A DNA stretch of 64,000 nucleotides from Zoogloea sp041914405. Lineage in GTDB: Bacteria; Pseudomonadota; Gammaproteobacteria; Burkholderiales; Rhodocyclaceae. The DNA lies in NCBI RefSeq assembly GCF_041914405.1, contig NZ_JAYSDK010000018.1, positions 35,306 through 99,305 on the forward strand, read 5' to 3'. The notes beneath the pieces are model-generated. The model did no database searches, was not told where the DNA came from, and saw nothing but the letters and a program-made list of their open reading frames with translations. Below, piece by piece: positions 51,513 through 62,159 of the stretch (positions are counted from its first letter, which is position 1; each line of letters begins with the position of its first letter). The translations under genes and the position numbers were made by a program.

Positions 51513-53480
51513 ATGGCTATCAACATTCTGTTGGCCGATAACGGGCATTTGTACCGGGACATCCTCGAAAACGCTTTGGGGGACGAGAGTGTTCGAATCG
51601 TCCTGGTCAGGAGCATTGCCGAGGCGCTGGAGGCGGTTGCGAAGGAGTATTTCCACTGCTTCATCCTGGCGTGGCAGCTGGCCGACGGCGAAGGGACCGA
51701 ATTGTCCCGCAAGCTGCGCAACCCGCAGTTGGCGCCTTACGAACCTATCGTGATCCTGACAGCCAGCCCTTCAACAGAGCTGGCTGAAGCCGCGAGCCAT
51801 GCTGGTGCTACCGAGCTGTTCCGAAAGCAGGATGTGGAGGAGCTGGTCACCTTCCTGCGCCGTTTCTTGAGAGTGCATGGCCAGATGCCGTGCCGCGCGC
51901 TTTACGTGGAGGATGCCCGCGACCAGCAACTGCACCTGTGCGCGCAGATGCGTGAGTGGGGGATGGAGGTCGATGCCTTCGATTCCGCGGACGATGCCTG
52001 GAACGCGATCCGCGAGAAGAGCTACGACATCCTGATCTGCGACATCGTGCTGGGCGGGCACATGACGGGCTCCCGCTTCATCAACCGGATCCGGCGGCAG
52101 CCTGCGCCGCTGGGAAACATCCTGATCCTGGCCACCTCGGCGTTCGACAATGCAGCCCGGCGCATCGAACTGTTCCATCTCGGTATCGACGATTACGTGG
52201 CCAAACCCATCCTGCCGCTGGAGCTTAAGGCGCGTATCCAGAACCTGCTGGTGCGCAAACGCTCCGAGGAAACCCTGCTGCTCGCCAAGCAGCGGGCGGA
52301 GGAGGCCAGCCGGGCCAAGAGCACTTTCCTGGCGAACATGTCCCATGAGCTGCGCACGCCGATGAGCGCCATCATGGGCATGACGCGGCTGGCCCTGCGC
52401 AATACCGCCGATCCGACCTTGAAGGATCAGCTCGGGAAGGTGGACGTGGCCTCCCGACACCTGTTGAACGTCATCAACGATATTCTGGACATCTCCAAGA
52501 TCGAGGCCGGCTGCCTCACACTCGAAAACGCCCGTTTCCGCCTGGGCGAGGCCATCGAGAACGTGGCCAGCCTGGTAGGCCACAAGGCGGCGGAGAAGGG
52601 GCTGCAGCTCAACATCGATCTCGCTGCCGGCCTGCCTAATCTCGGCGTGATCGGCGACCCGATGCGCCTGGAGCAGATCCTCCTCAACCTGGCCGGCAAT
52701 GCGGTCAAGTTTACTTCGGAGGGCTCCATTACTCTGCGTTGCCGGATCATCGCGGACGATTCCGAGAGCCTTCTCCTGCGCTGGGATGTCATCGACACCG
52801 GCATCGGCGTTGCGGCGGAGAACCAGGAGAAGCTATTTACCGCCTTCGAGCAGGCGGATACGTCGATCACCCGCCGGTACGGGGGCACGGGCCTGGGGCT
52901 GGCGATCAGCAAACGGCTCGTGCATATGATGGACGGCGAGATCGGCGTCGATAGCGAAGTGGGCCAGGGCAGCGACTTCTGGTTTACGGTGCGCTTGAAT
53001 ACAGCGGGGGCTGCCGTGACGGGTATGCCGGCCGTGGCTACGCTGCTACCTGTCGAACAGCGCCTGATCGACGTGTATGGCGGCGCGAAGGTGTTGGTGG
53101 TGGAGGACGAGCCAGTCAATCAGGAGGTGTCGCGGAGTCTTCTGGAGGACGCCGGACTGGCCGTGGATCTTGCCGAGGATGGCCAGGTGGCGGTGGCCAT
53201 GGCCAGGCAGCAGCGCTACGCGCTGATCATGATGGACATGCAGATGCCTAATCTCAACGGCCTCGATGCGACCAAGGCGATCCGGGTGGACTCGCTCAAC
53301 GTCGATACTCCCATCCTGGCGATGACGGCGAACGCCTTTGAAGAAGACAGGCAGAACTGCTTTGACGCAGGCATGAACGACTTTGTCGCCAAGCCTGTCA
53401 TTCCCGAAGCCCTCTACGAGACGATACTGCGTTGGTTGTCCCGCTCGCAAGGTAACGCGGCAGCTCAAAAAAAGCCCTGA
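51513..53480 (+). CDS. Soluble hybrid histidine kinase (pseudo-REC - REC - HisKA - HATPase - REC)
   Basis: A 655-residue cytoplasmic protein from ATG 51513. The first receiver-like domain (1-125) starts 'INILLADNGHLYRDILENAL' but has 'FHCFILAWQLADGEG' where the phospho-Asp should be, so it is degenerate. The second (about 128-250) has Asp in 'LICDIVLGGHMTG'. HisKA has His near 279 ('SHELRTPMSAIMGM'), HATPase has 'GTGLGLAIS', and the last REC has Asp near 574 ('MMDMQMPNLNG'). It lacks TM helices and needs another sensor or phosphodonor. The ribosome site is weak. The stop lies inside a terminator stem. Confidence 0.88.
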   Translation: MAINILLADNGHLYRDILENALGDESVRIVLVRSIAEALEAVAKEYFHCFILAWQLADGEGTELSRKLRNPQLAPYEPIVILTASPSTELAEAASHAGATELFRKQDVEELVTFLRRFLRVHGQMPCRALYVEDARDQQLHLCAQMREWGMEVDAFDSADDAWNAIREKSYDILICDIVLGGHMTGSRFINRIRRQPAPLGNILILATSAFDNAARRIELFHLGIDDYVAKPILPLELKARIQNLLVRKRSEETLLLAKQRAEEASRAKSTFLANMSHELRTPMSAIMGMTRLALRNTADPTLKDQLGKVDVASRHLLNVINDILDISKIEAGCLTLENARFRLGEAIENVASLVGHKAAEKGLQLNIDLAAGLPNLGVIGDPMRLEQILLNLAGNAVKFTSEGSITLRCRIIADDSESLLLRWDVIDTGIGVAAENQEKLFTAFEQADTSITRRYGGTGLGLAISKRLVHMMDGEIGVDSEVGQGSDFWFTVRLNTAGAAVTGMPAVATLLPVEQRLIDVYGGAKVLVVEDEPVNQEVSRSLLEDAGLAVDLAEDGQVAVAMARQQRYALIMMDMQMPNLNGLDATKAIRVDSLNVDTPILAMTANAFEEDRQNCFDAGMNDFVAKPVIPEALYETILRWLSRSQGNAAAQKKP

Positions 53481-53500
53481 TCGGCCTTCACCGATCAGGG
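53467..53500 (-). terminator. Terminator of the SemiSWEET gene, shared with the kinase end
   Basis: CCCTGATCGG (53475-53484) pairs with CCGATCAGGG (53491-53500) over a 6-base loop. In the minus direction it ends in seven T's (53473-53467). The kinase stop codon (53478-53480) lies inside the stem. Confidence 0.85.
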
Positions 53501-53530
53501 TAACGAGGGAGAGGGAAAGGACCCGCGGCC

Positions 53531-53815
53531 TCAGCTCGGATTCGCGCGCCGTCCGCCGTAGCGGACCTTCATCGCGAGGATGCTAAGCGCCAGCGCGAAG
53601 GTCGGCGTGTTGGCGAGGATCAGCGGCCAGGAGTGCTCGAGGATGCCGTAGATCAGCCACAGGCCGATGCCAGTGGTGAAGGCGAGGTACATGCCAAAGG
53701 AAACGTCATCCACCGAGCGGGTACGCCAGGTGTGCAGCACCTGGGGCACAAAGGCGACGGTGGTGAGGACGGCGGCGGCGTAGCCGATGAGATCCTTGTA
53801 GTCATGCAGGTTCAT
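53531..53815 (-). CDS. SemiSWEET-type sugar transporter
   Basis: A 94-residue PQ-loop membrane protein with three helices ('LIGYAAAVLTTVAFVPQVLH', 'MYLAFTTGIGLWLIYGILEH', 'LILANTPTFALALSILAM'). Pro-Gln in 'FVPQVLHTW' is the conserved loop. Dimers form a small sugar (often sucrose or glucose) uniporter. GGAGG before ATG 53815 supports the start. It lies next to the Entner-Doudoroff operon but is separated from ppc by about 85 bases, so a functional link to sugar use is likely but not proven. Confidence 0.9.
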   Translation of the reverse strand: MNLHDYKDLIGYAAAVLTTVAFVPQVLHTWRTRSVDDVSFGMYLAFTTGIGLWLIYGILEHSWPLILANTPTFALALSILAMKVRYGGRRANPS

Positions 53816-53901
53816 TGAACTACCCTCCGGTCAATATGTGACCACCTCCCCAAGGGAGGATGAGCGCCTGCTTCGGGCGGCCGGACGTATGCGCTCATGC
53901 C

Positions 53902-56661
53902 TCACCCCGAATTGCGCAGGCCGGCCGCAATGCCGTTGATGGATAGCCGGATGGCGCGGCGGATGCGCTCGTCGTCATCGCCCTGGCGGTAGCGCCGCAG
54001 GAGTTCCACCTGCACGTGGTTGAGCGGGTCCAGGTAGGGGACGCGGTTGCGCAACGCGTCCTTGAGCTGCGGGCTGGCATCGAGGAGTTCGGCCTGCCCG
54101 GTGATGCGCAGGACGGCGTCCACGGTGGCCGCGTGTTCGGCCTGGATGCGCGGGAAGATCGCGGCGGCGAGGGCCGCGTCTTCCACCAGGCTGGCGTAGC
54201 GGCCGGCGATGGCGATGTCGCTCTTGGCGAGGACCATCTCCATGTTGCCGAGCAGGCTGGCGAAGAAGGGCCAGTCCCGCTGCATCGCTTGCAGGCGCGT
54301 GAGGCCGCCGTCGCCGTGGGTAGCGAGGTAGGCGCCCACCGCGCTGCCGAAGCCGAACCAGCCGGGCAGCATCAGGCGGCACTGGGCCCAGCTGAACACC
54401 CACGGGATGGCGCGCAGGTCTTCGATGGCGGTTGAGGGTTTGCGCGACGCCGGGCGGCTGCCGATGTTGAGGTCGGCGATCTCGGCCAGCACGGTGGATT
54501 CGCGGAAGTAGCGCTCGAAGCCGTCGGTCTCGTACACCAGCGCCCGATAAGCGGCGAAGGCGGCAGCGGAGAGTTCGTCCATCGCTTCGACGAAGTCGGC
54601 GCGCGGCGCATCGCCACCGCCGCCGGGCAGGCTCGCTTCCAGTGTGGCGGCGACCAGCACTTCCAGGTTGGCGAGGCCGGCTTCCGGACGGCCGTACTTG
54701 GCGGCGATCACCTCGCCCTGTTCGGTGAGGCGGATCTGGCCCTGCACGGCGCCCTTCGGCTGCGCCAGGATGGCCTGGTAGCTGGGGCCGCCGCCACGCC
54801 CGACGGAGCCGCCGCGGCCGTGGAACAGGCGCAGGCGCACGTTGCGGCGGGCAAACACGGACACCAGCTCGGTCTCGGCCTTGAAGAGTTCCCAGCCGGA
54901 GGTGAGGAAGCCGCCGTCCTTGTTGCTGTCGGAGTAGCCGAGCATCACCTCCTGAGTGTGGTTGCGTGACGCCAGCAGGCGACGGTAGGGATGCAGGGAT
55001 AGCAGGCGGTCCATCACTGGGCCGCTGTTCTGCAAGTCGGCGATGGTCTCGAACAGCGGGATGATGTTCACGTCCAGCCGCCCATCCTCGGGGTGCAGCA
55101 GGCCGCATTCCTTCAACAGCAGGGCCACTTCCAGCAGGTCGGACACGCCGTCGGTCTTGGAGATGATGCAGTTGGGCACCGCCGCAGGGCCGTAGCGCAA
55201 ATGGGCCTGGCGGGCGGCGCGGAAGATCGCCAGCTCGCCTTCGGTTTCGGCGGTGTAGCTGCGGTAGGGCGATAGCAGCGGGCGCGGCGAGGCGATCTCG
55301 GCCAGCAGCAACTCGATGCGGGCGCCCTCGCGCAGGCGCAGGTAGCCGGTGCCCGGATGGGCGGCTTCCAGCAGCTCGGCGACAACGCGCTCGTGCACGT
55401 CCGAGTTCTGGCGCAGGTCGATGGGGGCCAGGTGGAAGCCGAACACGTCCACCGCCCGGCGCAGGCGCCGCAGGCGACCGCGGGCCAGCGGCGCGCAGCC
55501 GTGGGCGCACAGGGAATCGCGGACGGTGCGCAGGTCGTCGGCCAGCGCGGCGGGGCTGGCGTAGGGTGTGGCTTGTCCATCGACCGGCTGGCCGCGCAGA
55601 TGCGCTTCGGTGGCGGCGAGGCGCGCCAGGATGCCGGAGAGGGCGCGCCGGTAGGGCTCGTCCATGCGGTGGGGCGAGCGGTCCGGCGACGCGGCGGCGA
55701 GGGCCAGCAGTGCGTCGGATGCGCCGGCCAGCAGCTCGGCGACGGACAGTTGCGAGGCGAGAGTGGACACTTCCTCGCGATACCAGGCGAACAGGCGGTG
55801 AGCCTGGGTGGCGAGGGCCTCTTCGAGCACCGCGGCGGTGACGAAGGGGTTGCCGTCCCGGTCGCCGCCGATCCAGCTGCCGACTTTCAGGAAGCTGGGC
55901 AGCTCGGGCGTGTTCGCGTCATCGTCCTTGCCCTCCGCACGGGCCAGGCGGTCTTCCAGGCGGGCGTAGACGCGCGGCAGCTCCGTCAGGAAGGTGGCGT
56001 CGAAGTAGGAGAGGCCGTTGCTGACCTCGTCCATCACCGACAGCTTGCTGAAACGCAGCATGCGCGTCTGCCACAGGGTTAGCACGGCGCGGCGCAGGGC
56101 GTCCGCGTTGGCCTCCTGCTCGTCCGGCGTGAGCTGCATCCGGTCCCGCTCGTCGAGCAGGCGGGCGATGGCCTGCTGACAGTTGAGGATGCTCTTGCGC
56201 TGCACTTCAGTCGGATGGGCGGTGAGAACCGGCGAGATCTCGGCGCTCCGGAACACCTCGCGCAAGGCCACGGTGTCGAGGCCCGAGTCGAAGGCGCGCT
56301 GCAGTGCGACGTCCAGGCTGCCCGGAGCGGGCGCCTCGCCGGCCAGCTGGGCGGCCCGGCGGCGGCGCAGCTGGTCCTGGTCCTCGGCGATGTTCACCAG
56401 TTGCGAAAAGTAGCTGAAGGCGCGCACCACCTGGGTGGTCTGCTCGGGGCTGAGGCCGTCCAGCGTGGCCGCCAGCTCCTGGCGCAGGGCCTCGTCATCG
56501 AGACGGTGAAAACCCGTGGACAGGCGGCGGATGCGCTCGATGAGTTCGAAGGCGGCCTCGCCGTGCTGGGCGCGTACGGTGTCGCCGAGCAGCTGGCCGA
56601 GCTGGCGGATGTCGCGGCGCAGGCGACCCTCCGCCGCCTTGAGGGGATCGATGGCGTTCAT
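53902..56661 (-). CDS. ppc: Phosphoenolpyruvate carboxylase
   Basis: This 919-residue anaplerotic enzyme makes oxaloacetate from PEP and bicarbonate. The catalytic His is in 'LTAHPTEVQRKS'; 'GYSDSNKDGGFLTSGWELFK' and 'LFHGRGGSVGRGGGPSYQAI' are the PEP- and bicarbonate-binding blocks, and 'SINGIAAGLRNSG' is the conserved C-terminus. Length and all blocks are normal. It starts 13 bases after eno and is the last gene of the operon, linking sugar breakdown to the TCA cycle. Confidence 0.98.
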   Translation of the reverse strand: MNAIDPLKAAEGRLRRDIRQLGQLLGDTVRAQHGEAAFELIERIRRLSTGFHRLDDEALRQELAATLDGLSPEQTTQVVRAFSYFSQLVNIAEDQDQLRRRRAAQLAGEAPAPGSLDVALQRAFDSGLDTVALREVFRSAEISPVLTAHPTEVQRKSILNCQQAIARLLDERDRMQLTPDEQEANADALRRAVLTLWQTRMLRFSKLSVMDEVSNGLSYFDATFLTELPRVYARLEDRLARAEGKDDDANTPELPSFLKVGSWIGGDRDGNPFVTAAVLEEALATQAHRLFAWYREEVSTLASQLSVAELLAGASDALLALAAASPDRSPHRMDEPYRRALSGILARLAATEAHLRGQPVDGQATPYASPAALADDLRTVRDSLCAHGCAPLARGRLRRLRRAVDVFGFHLAPIDLRQNSDVHERVVAELLEAAHPGTGYLRLREGARIELLLAEIASPRPLLSPYRSYTAETEGELAIFRAARQAHLRYGPAAVPNCIISKTDGVSDLLEVALLLKECGLLHPEDGRLDVNIIPLFETIADLQNSGPVMDRLLSLHPYRRLLASRNHTQEVMLGYSDSNKDGGFLTSGWELFKAETELVSVFARRNVRLRLFHGRGGSVGRGGGPSYQAILAQPKGAVQGQIRLTEQGEVIAAKYGRPEAGLANLEVLVAATLEASLPGGGGDAPRADFVEAMDELSAAAFAAYRALVYETDGFERYFRESTVLAEIADLNIGSRPASRKPSTAIEDLRAIPWVFSWAQCRLMLPGWFGFGSAVGAYLATHGDGGLTRLQAMQRDWPFFASLLGNMEMVLAKSDIAIAGRYASLVEDAALAAAIFPRIQAEHAATVDAVLRITGQAELLDASPQLKDALRNRVPYLDPLNHVQVELLRRYRQGDDDERIRRAIRLSINGIAAGLRNSG

Positions 56662-56673
56662 GGCGGGCCCGTC

Positions 56674-57960
<1,287 letters not shown>

Positions 57961-57979
57961 GGTGATGGGCTCCTGCGGC

Positions 57980-59629
57980 TCAGAGAATGAAGTGGGTGTT
58001 GAGGAAGTTGGACTTGTGGCCGAGCACGATGGCGTCCAGCAGCGTCTTGGTGGCTTCGGTCTGCTTGGCGGCGACCATGGTGCGGATGGAGAAGGCGCGC
58101 AGTGCGTCGTGCACCGACAGGGTGCCCTCGGCGGAGTCCTTGCGGCCGGTGAACGGGAAGATGTCCGGGCTGCGCTGGCACTGGCAGTTGATGTTGACGC
58201 GGCACACCTGGTTCACCAGCGGGTCGACGAGGCTGGCGATCTGGTCCGGGTCGGTACCGAAGATGGACACCTGTTGGCCGTGGTCGGAGCTGATCACGTA
58301 TTCCAGCGCGGTCTCGATGTCTTCGAAGGGTGCCACCGGGATCAGCGGGCCGAACTGCTCTTCGCGGTAGAGCTTCATGCCTTCCTTCACCGGGTACACC
58401 ACGGCCGGGTAGAACAGGGTCTCCACCGAGGTGCCGCCGCCTTCGTTGAGCACGCGGGCGCCCTGGCCGACGGCGTCGGCGATGCAGTCGTTCATGTAGG
58501 CGACCTTGTTCATCTCGGGCAGCGGGGTGAGGGTAACGCCCTTTTCCCACGGCATGCCGATCTTGAGTTTGCCGATCTCCTCGCAGAAGCGGCGCAGGAA
58601 GCGCTCGGCGATGGCCTGGTGCACCAGGATCATCTTGATGGCGGTGCAGCGCTGGCCGTTGAAGGACAGGGTGCCGGCGATGCATTCCTTGACGGTCAGC
58701 TCCACGTCGGCGTCGGGCAGGATGATGGCCGCGTTCTTGGCCTCCAGGCCCAGCACGGCGCGCAGGCGGTTGGACTTGGGGTGGGCCTTCTTGAGCTGGT
58801 CGGCGACCTTGCTGGTGCCGATGAGGGCCAGCACGTTGACCTTGCCGGAGGCCATCACATGCGGCACCACCACGTTGCCCTGGCCGTACACGATGTTGAT
58901 GACGCCGCGCGGGAAGGCGCTGCGGAAGGCCTCCAGCATCGGGTAGTAGAGCAGCACGCCGAAACGCGGCGGCTTGAAGACCACCACGTTGCCCATGATC
59001 AGCGCCGGGATCAGGGTCGTGAAGGTCTCGTTCATGGGGTAGTTGTAGGGGCCCATGCACAGCACGATGCCGAGCGGCGAGCGGCGGATCTGGGCGATGG
59101 TGCCGTCCACGATCTGGAAGCGCGAGTTGCCGTTGTCGAGCTGCTTGAGCTCGGCGATGGTGGCCTTGATGTAGTCGATGGTGCGGTCGAATTCCTTCTC
59201 GGAATCGGCCAGGCTCTTGCCGATCTCCCACATGATCAGGTTAACGATCTCGCGGCGGCGGGCGATGATCTGGTTGGTGAAGTTCTGCACGCAGTCGATG
59301 CGCTCGGCCACCGACATGGTCGGCCACTGGCCGCGGCCGTGGTCGTAGGCGCGCTCGGCGGCGGCCAGCGCGGCATCGGCTTCGGCGGTGCCGGTCATCG
59401 GGTAGCTGCCCAGCTCCACGTGGGCCAGGCTGCCATCGGCGCCGCGCACGCACATGGGGGAATGCACCGGGCGGGTTTCGCCTTTCCACACGTGCATTTC
59501 GCCGTCGAGCAGGATGCTGCGCTGGTGCAGTGGGGAGAGGATGCGGCAGTCCTCGGCGATCTGGTGTTCCTCGGGGAAGAGGGCGAGCAGGCTTTCCTTG
59601 AGATTGCCGCGGGCGTCGGTGTGGGTCAT
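57980..59629 (-). CDS. gapN: NADP-dependent non-phosphorylating glyceraldehyde-3-phosphate dehydrogenase (aldehyde dehydrogenase family)
   Basis: This 549-residue enzyme oxidises glyceraldehyde 3-phosphate straight to 3-phosphoglycerate with NADP+, giving NADPH and no ATP. The catalytic Cys328 is in 'FNGQRCTAIKM'; the Glu is in 'VLGLEAKNAAI', and 'GPYNYPMNETFTTLIPALIM' binds the cofactor. The long N-terminal extension and 'TGRKDSAEGTLSVHDALRAF' suit the GapN-type group. AAGGA before the ATG supports the start. It lies between pyk and eno, so it replaces the phosphorylating GAPDH/PGK step in this operon. Confidence 0.85.
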   Translation of the reverse strand: MTHTDARGNLKESLLALFPEEHQIAEDCRILSPLHQRSILLDGEMHVWKGETRPVHSPMCVRGADGSLAHVELGSYPMTGTAEADAALAAAERAYDHGRGQWPTMSVAERIDCVQNFTNQIIARRREIVNLIMWEIGKSLADSEKEFDRTIDYIKATIAELKQLDNGNSRFQIVDGTIAQIRRSPLGIVLCMGPYNYPMNETFTTLIPALIMGNVVVFKPPRFGVLLYYPMLEAFRSAFPRGVINIVYGQGNVVVPHVMASGKVNVLALIGTSKVADQLKKAHPKSNRLRAVLGLEAKNAAIILPDADVELTVKECIAGTLSFNGQRCTAIKMILVHQAIAERFLRRFCEEIGKLKIGMPWEKGVTLTPLPEMNKVAYMNDCIADAVGQGARVLNEGGGTSVETLFYPAVVYPVKEGMKLYREEQFGPLIPVAPFEDIETALEYVISSDHGQQVSIFGTDPDQIASLVDPLVNQVCRVNINCQCQRSPDIFPFTGRKDSAEGTLSVHDALRAFSIRTMVAAKQTEATKTLLDAIVLGHKSNFLNTHFIL

Positions 59630-59656
59630 GGTCGTGTCCTTTGGTGGGCTGTCGTC

Positions 59657-61108
59657 TTATAGGGATTGGGTTTGCGGGGCGCTGCCGGGCAGCACCACGC
59701 GCAGCAGGTTGGTGCTGCCGGGGGTGCCGAAGGGCACGCCGGCGGCCAGCACGAAGGCGTCGCTGGGCTGGGTGAGGCCCTCGTCGCGGCAGGCTTCGGC
59801 CGCCTCGGCAAGCATGGCGGCGTCGTGGTCGGTGGTGGTCGGCGCGACGCGACGGGACAGGCGCGAGCGCACGCCCCACACCAGGGCCAGGCGGCGCGCG
59901 ACGCGCTCGTCGGGCGTCAGCGAGAGGATCGGTGCGCGCGGGCGCTGGTTGGCGAGGCGCAGGGTGGTGGCGCCGGAGGACGTGTAGGCCACTGTCGCGC
60001 CCAGCGGCAGCACGCCGGCCACGGTGCGCATCGCGGCGCCGATGGCGTCGGTGCTGCTGTGCTCAAGCCGGCCATGCACGGCGTCCATCAGCTGGCGCTG
60101 CAGCGGGTCGGACTCGGTGCAGGCGATGATGCGGGTCATCATCTCGACGGCTTCCCGCGGGTATTTGCCGGAGGCCGATTCGGCGGACAGCATCACGCAG
60201 TCCACCCCGTCATACACGGCGGTGGCCACGTCGGAGGCTTCGGCGCGGGTCGGCGCCGGGGCCTCGATCATCGATTCGAGCATCTGCGTGGCCACCACCA
60301 CCGGTTTGCCGGCTTCCCGGCAGCGCCGCACGATGCGCTTCTGCAGGCCCGGCACTTCCTCGGGCGGCAGTTCCACGCCCAGGTCGCCGCGCGCCACCAT
60401 CACCCCGTCGGCGGCGGCGATGATGGCGTCGAGATGGGCCAGCGCGGCGGGCTTCTCGATCTTGGCCATCAGCCAGGCACGATCGCCGATCAGGGCGCGG
60501 GCTTCGAAGAGATCTTCGGGGCGCTGCACGAAGGACAGGGCCACCCAGTCGACGCCCAGTTCGAGGCCGAAGGCCAGGTCGGCTTGGTCCTTGGCGGTCA
60601 TCGCCGACAGGGGTAGCGCCACGGACGGCACGTTGACGCCCTTGCGGTCGGACAGCAGGCCGTCGGTGAGCGCTTCGGCGGTGACGACGTCGCCGGTTTT
60701 CTCGACGACGCGGAAGCGCATCTTGCCGTCGTCGATCAGCAGGGTGTCACCGGGGCGCACGGCGGCGATGATCTCCGGGTGGGGAATGCACACCCGGTGG
60801 GCGTCGCCCGGCGTGATGTCCAGGTCGAAGCGGATACGGTCGCCGCGGGCCAGGCGCGGTTTGCCGCTGGCGAAGGTGCCGAGGCGCAGCTTGGGCCCTT
60901 GCAGGTCCATCAGGATGCCGAGCGGGCGACCGAGGGCGGCCTCGACACGGCGGATGGCGGCATGAACGGCGCGGTGGTTGTCGTGGCTGCCGTGGCTGAA
61001 GTTGAGGCGGAACACGTCGGCGCCGGTTTCGGCGAGGGCGCGGATGCTCGCCTCGTCGGCGCTGGCCGGCCCGAGGGTGGCGATGATCTTGGTGTTGCGG
61101 TGGGGCAC
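59657..61108 (-). CDS. pyk: Pyruvate kinase
   Basis: A 483-residue enzyme converting PEP and ADP to pyruvate and ATP. Typical blocks are 'TKIIATLGPAS', 'FRLNFSHGSHDNHRA', 'ILMDLQGPKLRLG', the catalytic 'LMAKIEKPAALAHLDAI' and 'MVARGDLGVELP', and 'VVATQMLESMIEAPAPTRAE'. The start is a GTG at 61108 with AGGAG six bases upstream. It lies 27 bases before gapN and 36 after the mutarotase gene. Confidence 0.97.
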   Translation of the reverse strand: MPHRNTKIIATLGPASADEASIRALAETGADVFRLNFSHGSHDNHRAVHAAIRRVEAALGRPLGILMDLQGPKLRLGTFASGKPRLARGDRIRFDLDITPGDAHRVCIPHPEIIAAVRPGDTLLIDDGKMRFRVVEKTGDVVTAEALTDGLLSDRKGVNVPSVALPLSAMTAKDQADLAFGLELGVDWVALSFVQRPEDLFEARALIGDRAWLMAKIEKPAALAHLDAIIAAADGVMVARGDLGVELPPEEVPGLQKRIVRRCREAGKPVVVATQMLESMIEAPAPTRAEASDVATAVYDGVDCVMLSAESASGKYPREAVEMMTRIIACTESDPLQRQLMDAVHGRLEHSSTDAIGAAMRTVAGVLPLGATVAYTSSGATTLRLANQRPRAPILSLTPDERVARRLALVWGVRSRLSRRVAPTTTDHDAAMLAEAAEACRDEGLTQPSDAFVLAAGVPFGTPGSTNLLRVVLPGSAPQTQSL

Positions 61109-61144
61109 GCTTGTCTCCTGGTATTTATAGGTGTGGGTTGCGTC

Positions 61145-62149
61145 TCAGCCCTGCGCGAAGCGGGCGCCGCAGCGGAAGCGGTGGCTGCTGCCCGGCGGCA
61201 GGCGGATCGCGGCGGCGCAATCGGGGCGGTTGAAGGCGTCGGTCATAGCGGATACCGGCTCGATGGCCACCGCACGGCGGCCGTCGCGGGCCAGCGTGTC
61301 GCCGGTGAACAGGTGCACCAGCCCGCCGTGCTGCCAGACTTCCAGCGCGCGCTTGTTGAGCGGGTCGCGCAGGCGCGTCAGCACGATGCCGTGGGCGTCG
61401 GCGATGGGATCAGCGACGCAACCGTCGATGACCGTGTGGCCGATGGCCCAGGGCAGGCGGAAGTCGAGGGCCGGCTGCGCGTGCAAGGGCTGGTAGGCGG
61501 CGCCATCGACGAGCGGAATCAGTTCGGTGTCAGTGGCGATGCCGTGGCGGGCCGGCAGGTGCAGCTTGAGGTGCTCGATGCCCTCGTCGCCGAGCCGGAA
61601 GTAGGGATGCCAGCCGCAGCTGTAGGGAGCTGCCACGTCGCCGACGTTGTGGGCTTCCAGCTCCAGCGCGATGCCCTGGTCGGACAGGGAGAACAGGATG
61701 CGCAGGTCGAGGGCGAAGGGGTAGCCGGCAAACGCGCCGGGCCGGATGGCGGTGCAGGCGAACTCCACGCTGGCCGCTTCGTCGTCGGCCCAGGCTTCGG
61801 CGATGGGCAGTTCGAGGCTGCGCAGGAAGCCGTGGTAGATCAGCCGCTCGGTGTCCGGCACGCCGGGCTGCAGGTCGTACTCGATGCCGTCGAAGCGATA
61901 GCGGGCATCCGCCACGCGGTTGCTGAAGGGGGCCATGATGCCGCTGCGCACGCCGGCCTGGCTGTGCAGCTCGGCGGCGCTGGCGTAGCCGTCGATCAGT
62001 TCGAGCGTGCCGTCCGCGGTGGCCTGTTGCCAGCTCAGCAGCGTGGCGCCGGTGGTGCACAGCACGGCGCGGGCGCCGCTGTGGGTGTCCTCCAGGGCCA
62101 CCGTGGGCAGGCCGTCGAAGTGCGCGTGGACGATGCGGTAGCGCGGCAT
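61145..62149 (-). CDS. Aldose 1-epimerase / D-hexose-6-phosphate mutarotase
   Basis: A 334-residue galactose-mutarotase-fold protein. 'SRVADARYRFDGIEYDLQP', 'IYHGFLRSLELPI', 'YSCGWHPYFRLGDEGIEHLK' (catalytic His) and 'VHLFTGDTLARDGRRAVAIE' fit the family. It would interconvert anomers of a free or phosphorylated hexose. ATG 62149 is used. It lies 10 bases after eda. Family members in Entner-Doudoroff operons often act on glucose 6-phosphate, which is inference here. Confidence 0.85.
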   Translation of the reverse strand: MPRYRIVHAHFDGLPTVALEDTHSGARAVLCTTGATLLSWQQATADGTLELIDGYASAAELHSQAGVRSGIMAPFSNRVADARYRFDGIEYDLQPGVPDTERLIYHGFLRSLELPIAEAWADDEAASVEFACTAIRPGAFAGYPFALDLRILFSLSDQGIALELEAHNVGDVAAPYSCGWHPYFRLGDEGIEHLKLHLPARHGIATDTELIPLVDGAAYQPLHAQPALDFRLPWAIGHTVIDGCVADPIADAHGIVLTRLRDPLNKRALEVWQHGGLVHLFTGDTLARDGRRAVAIEPVSAMTDAFNRPDCAAAIRLPPGSSHRFRCGARFAQG

Positions 62150-62159
62150 GGCCGTGGGC

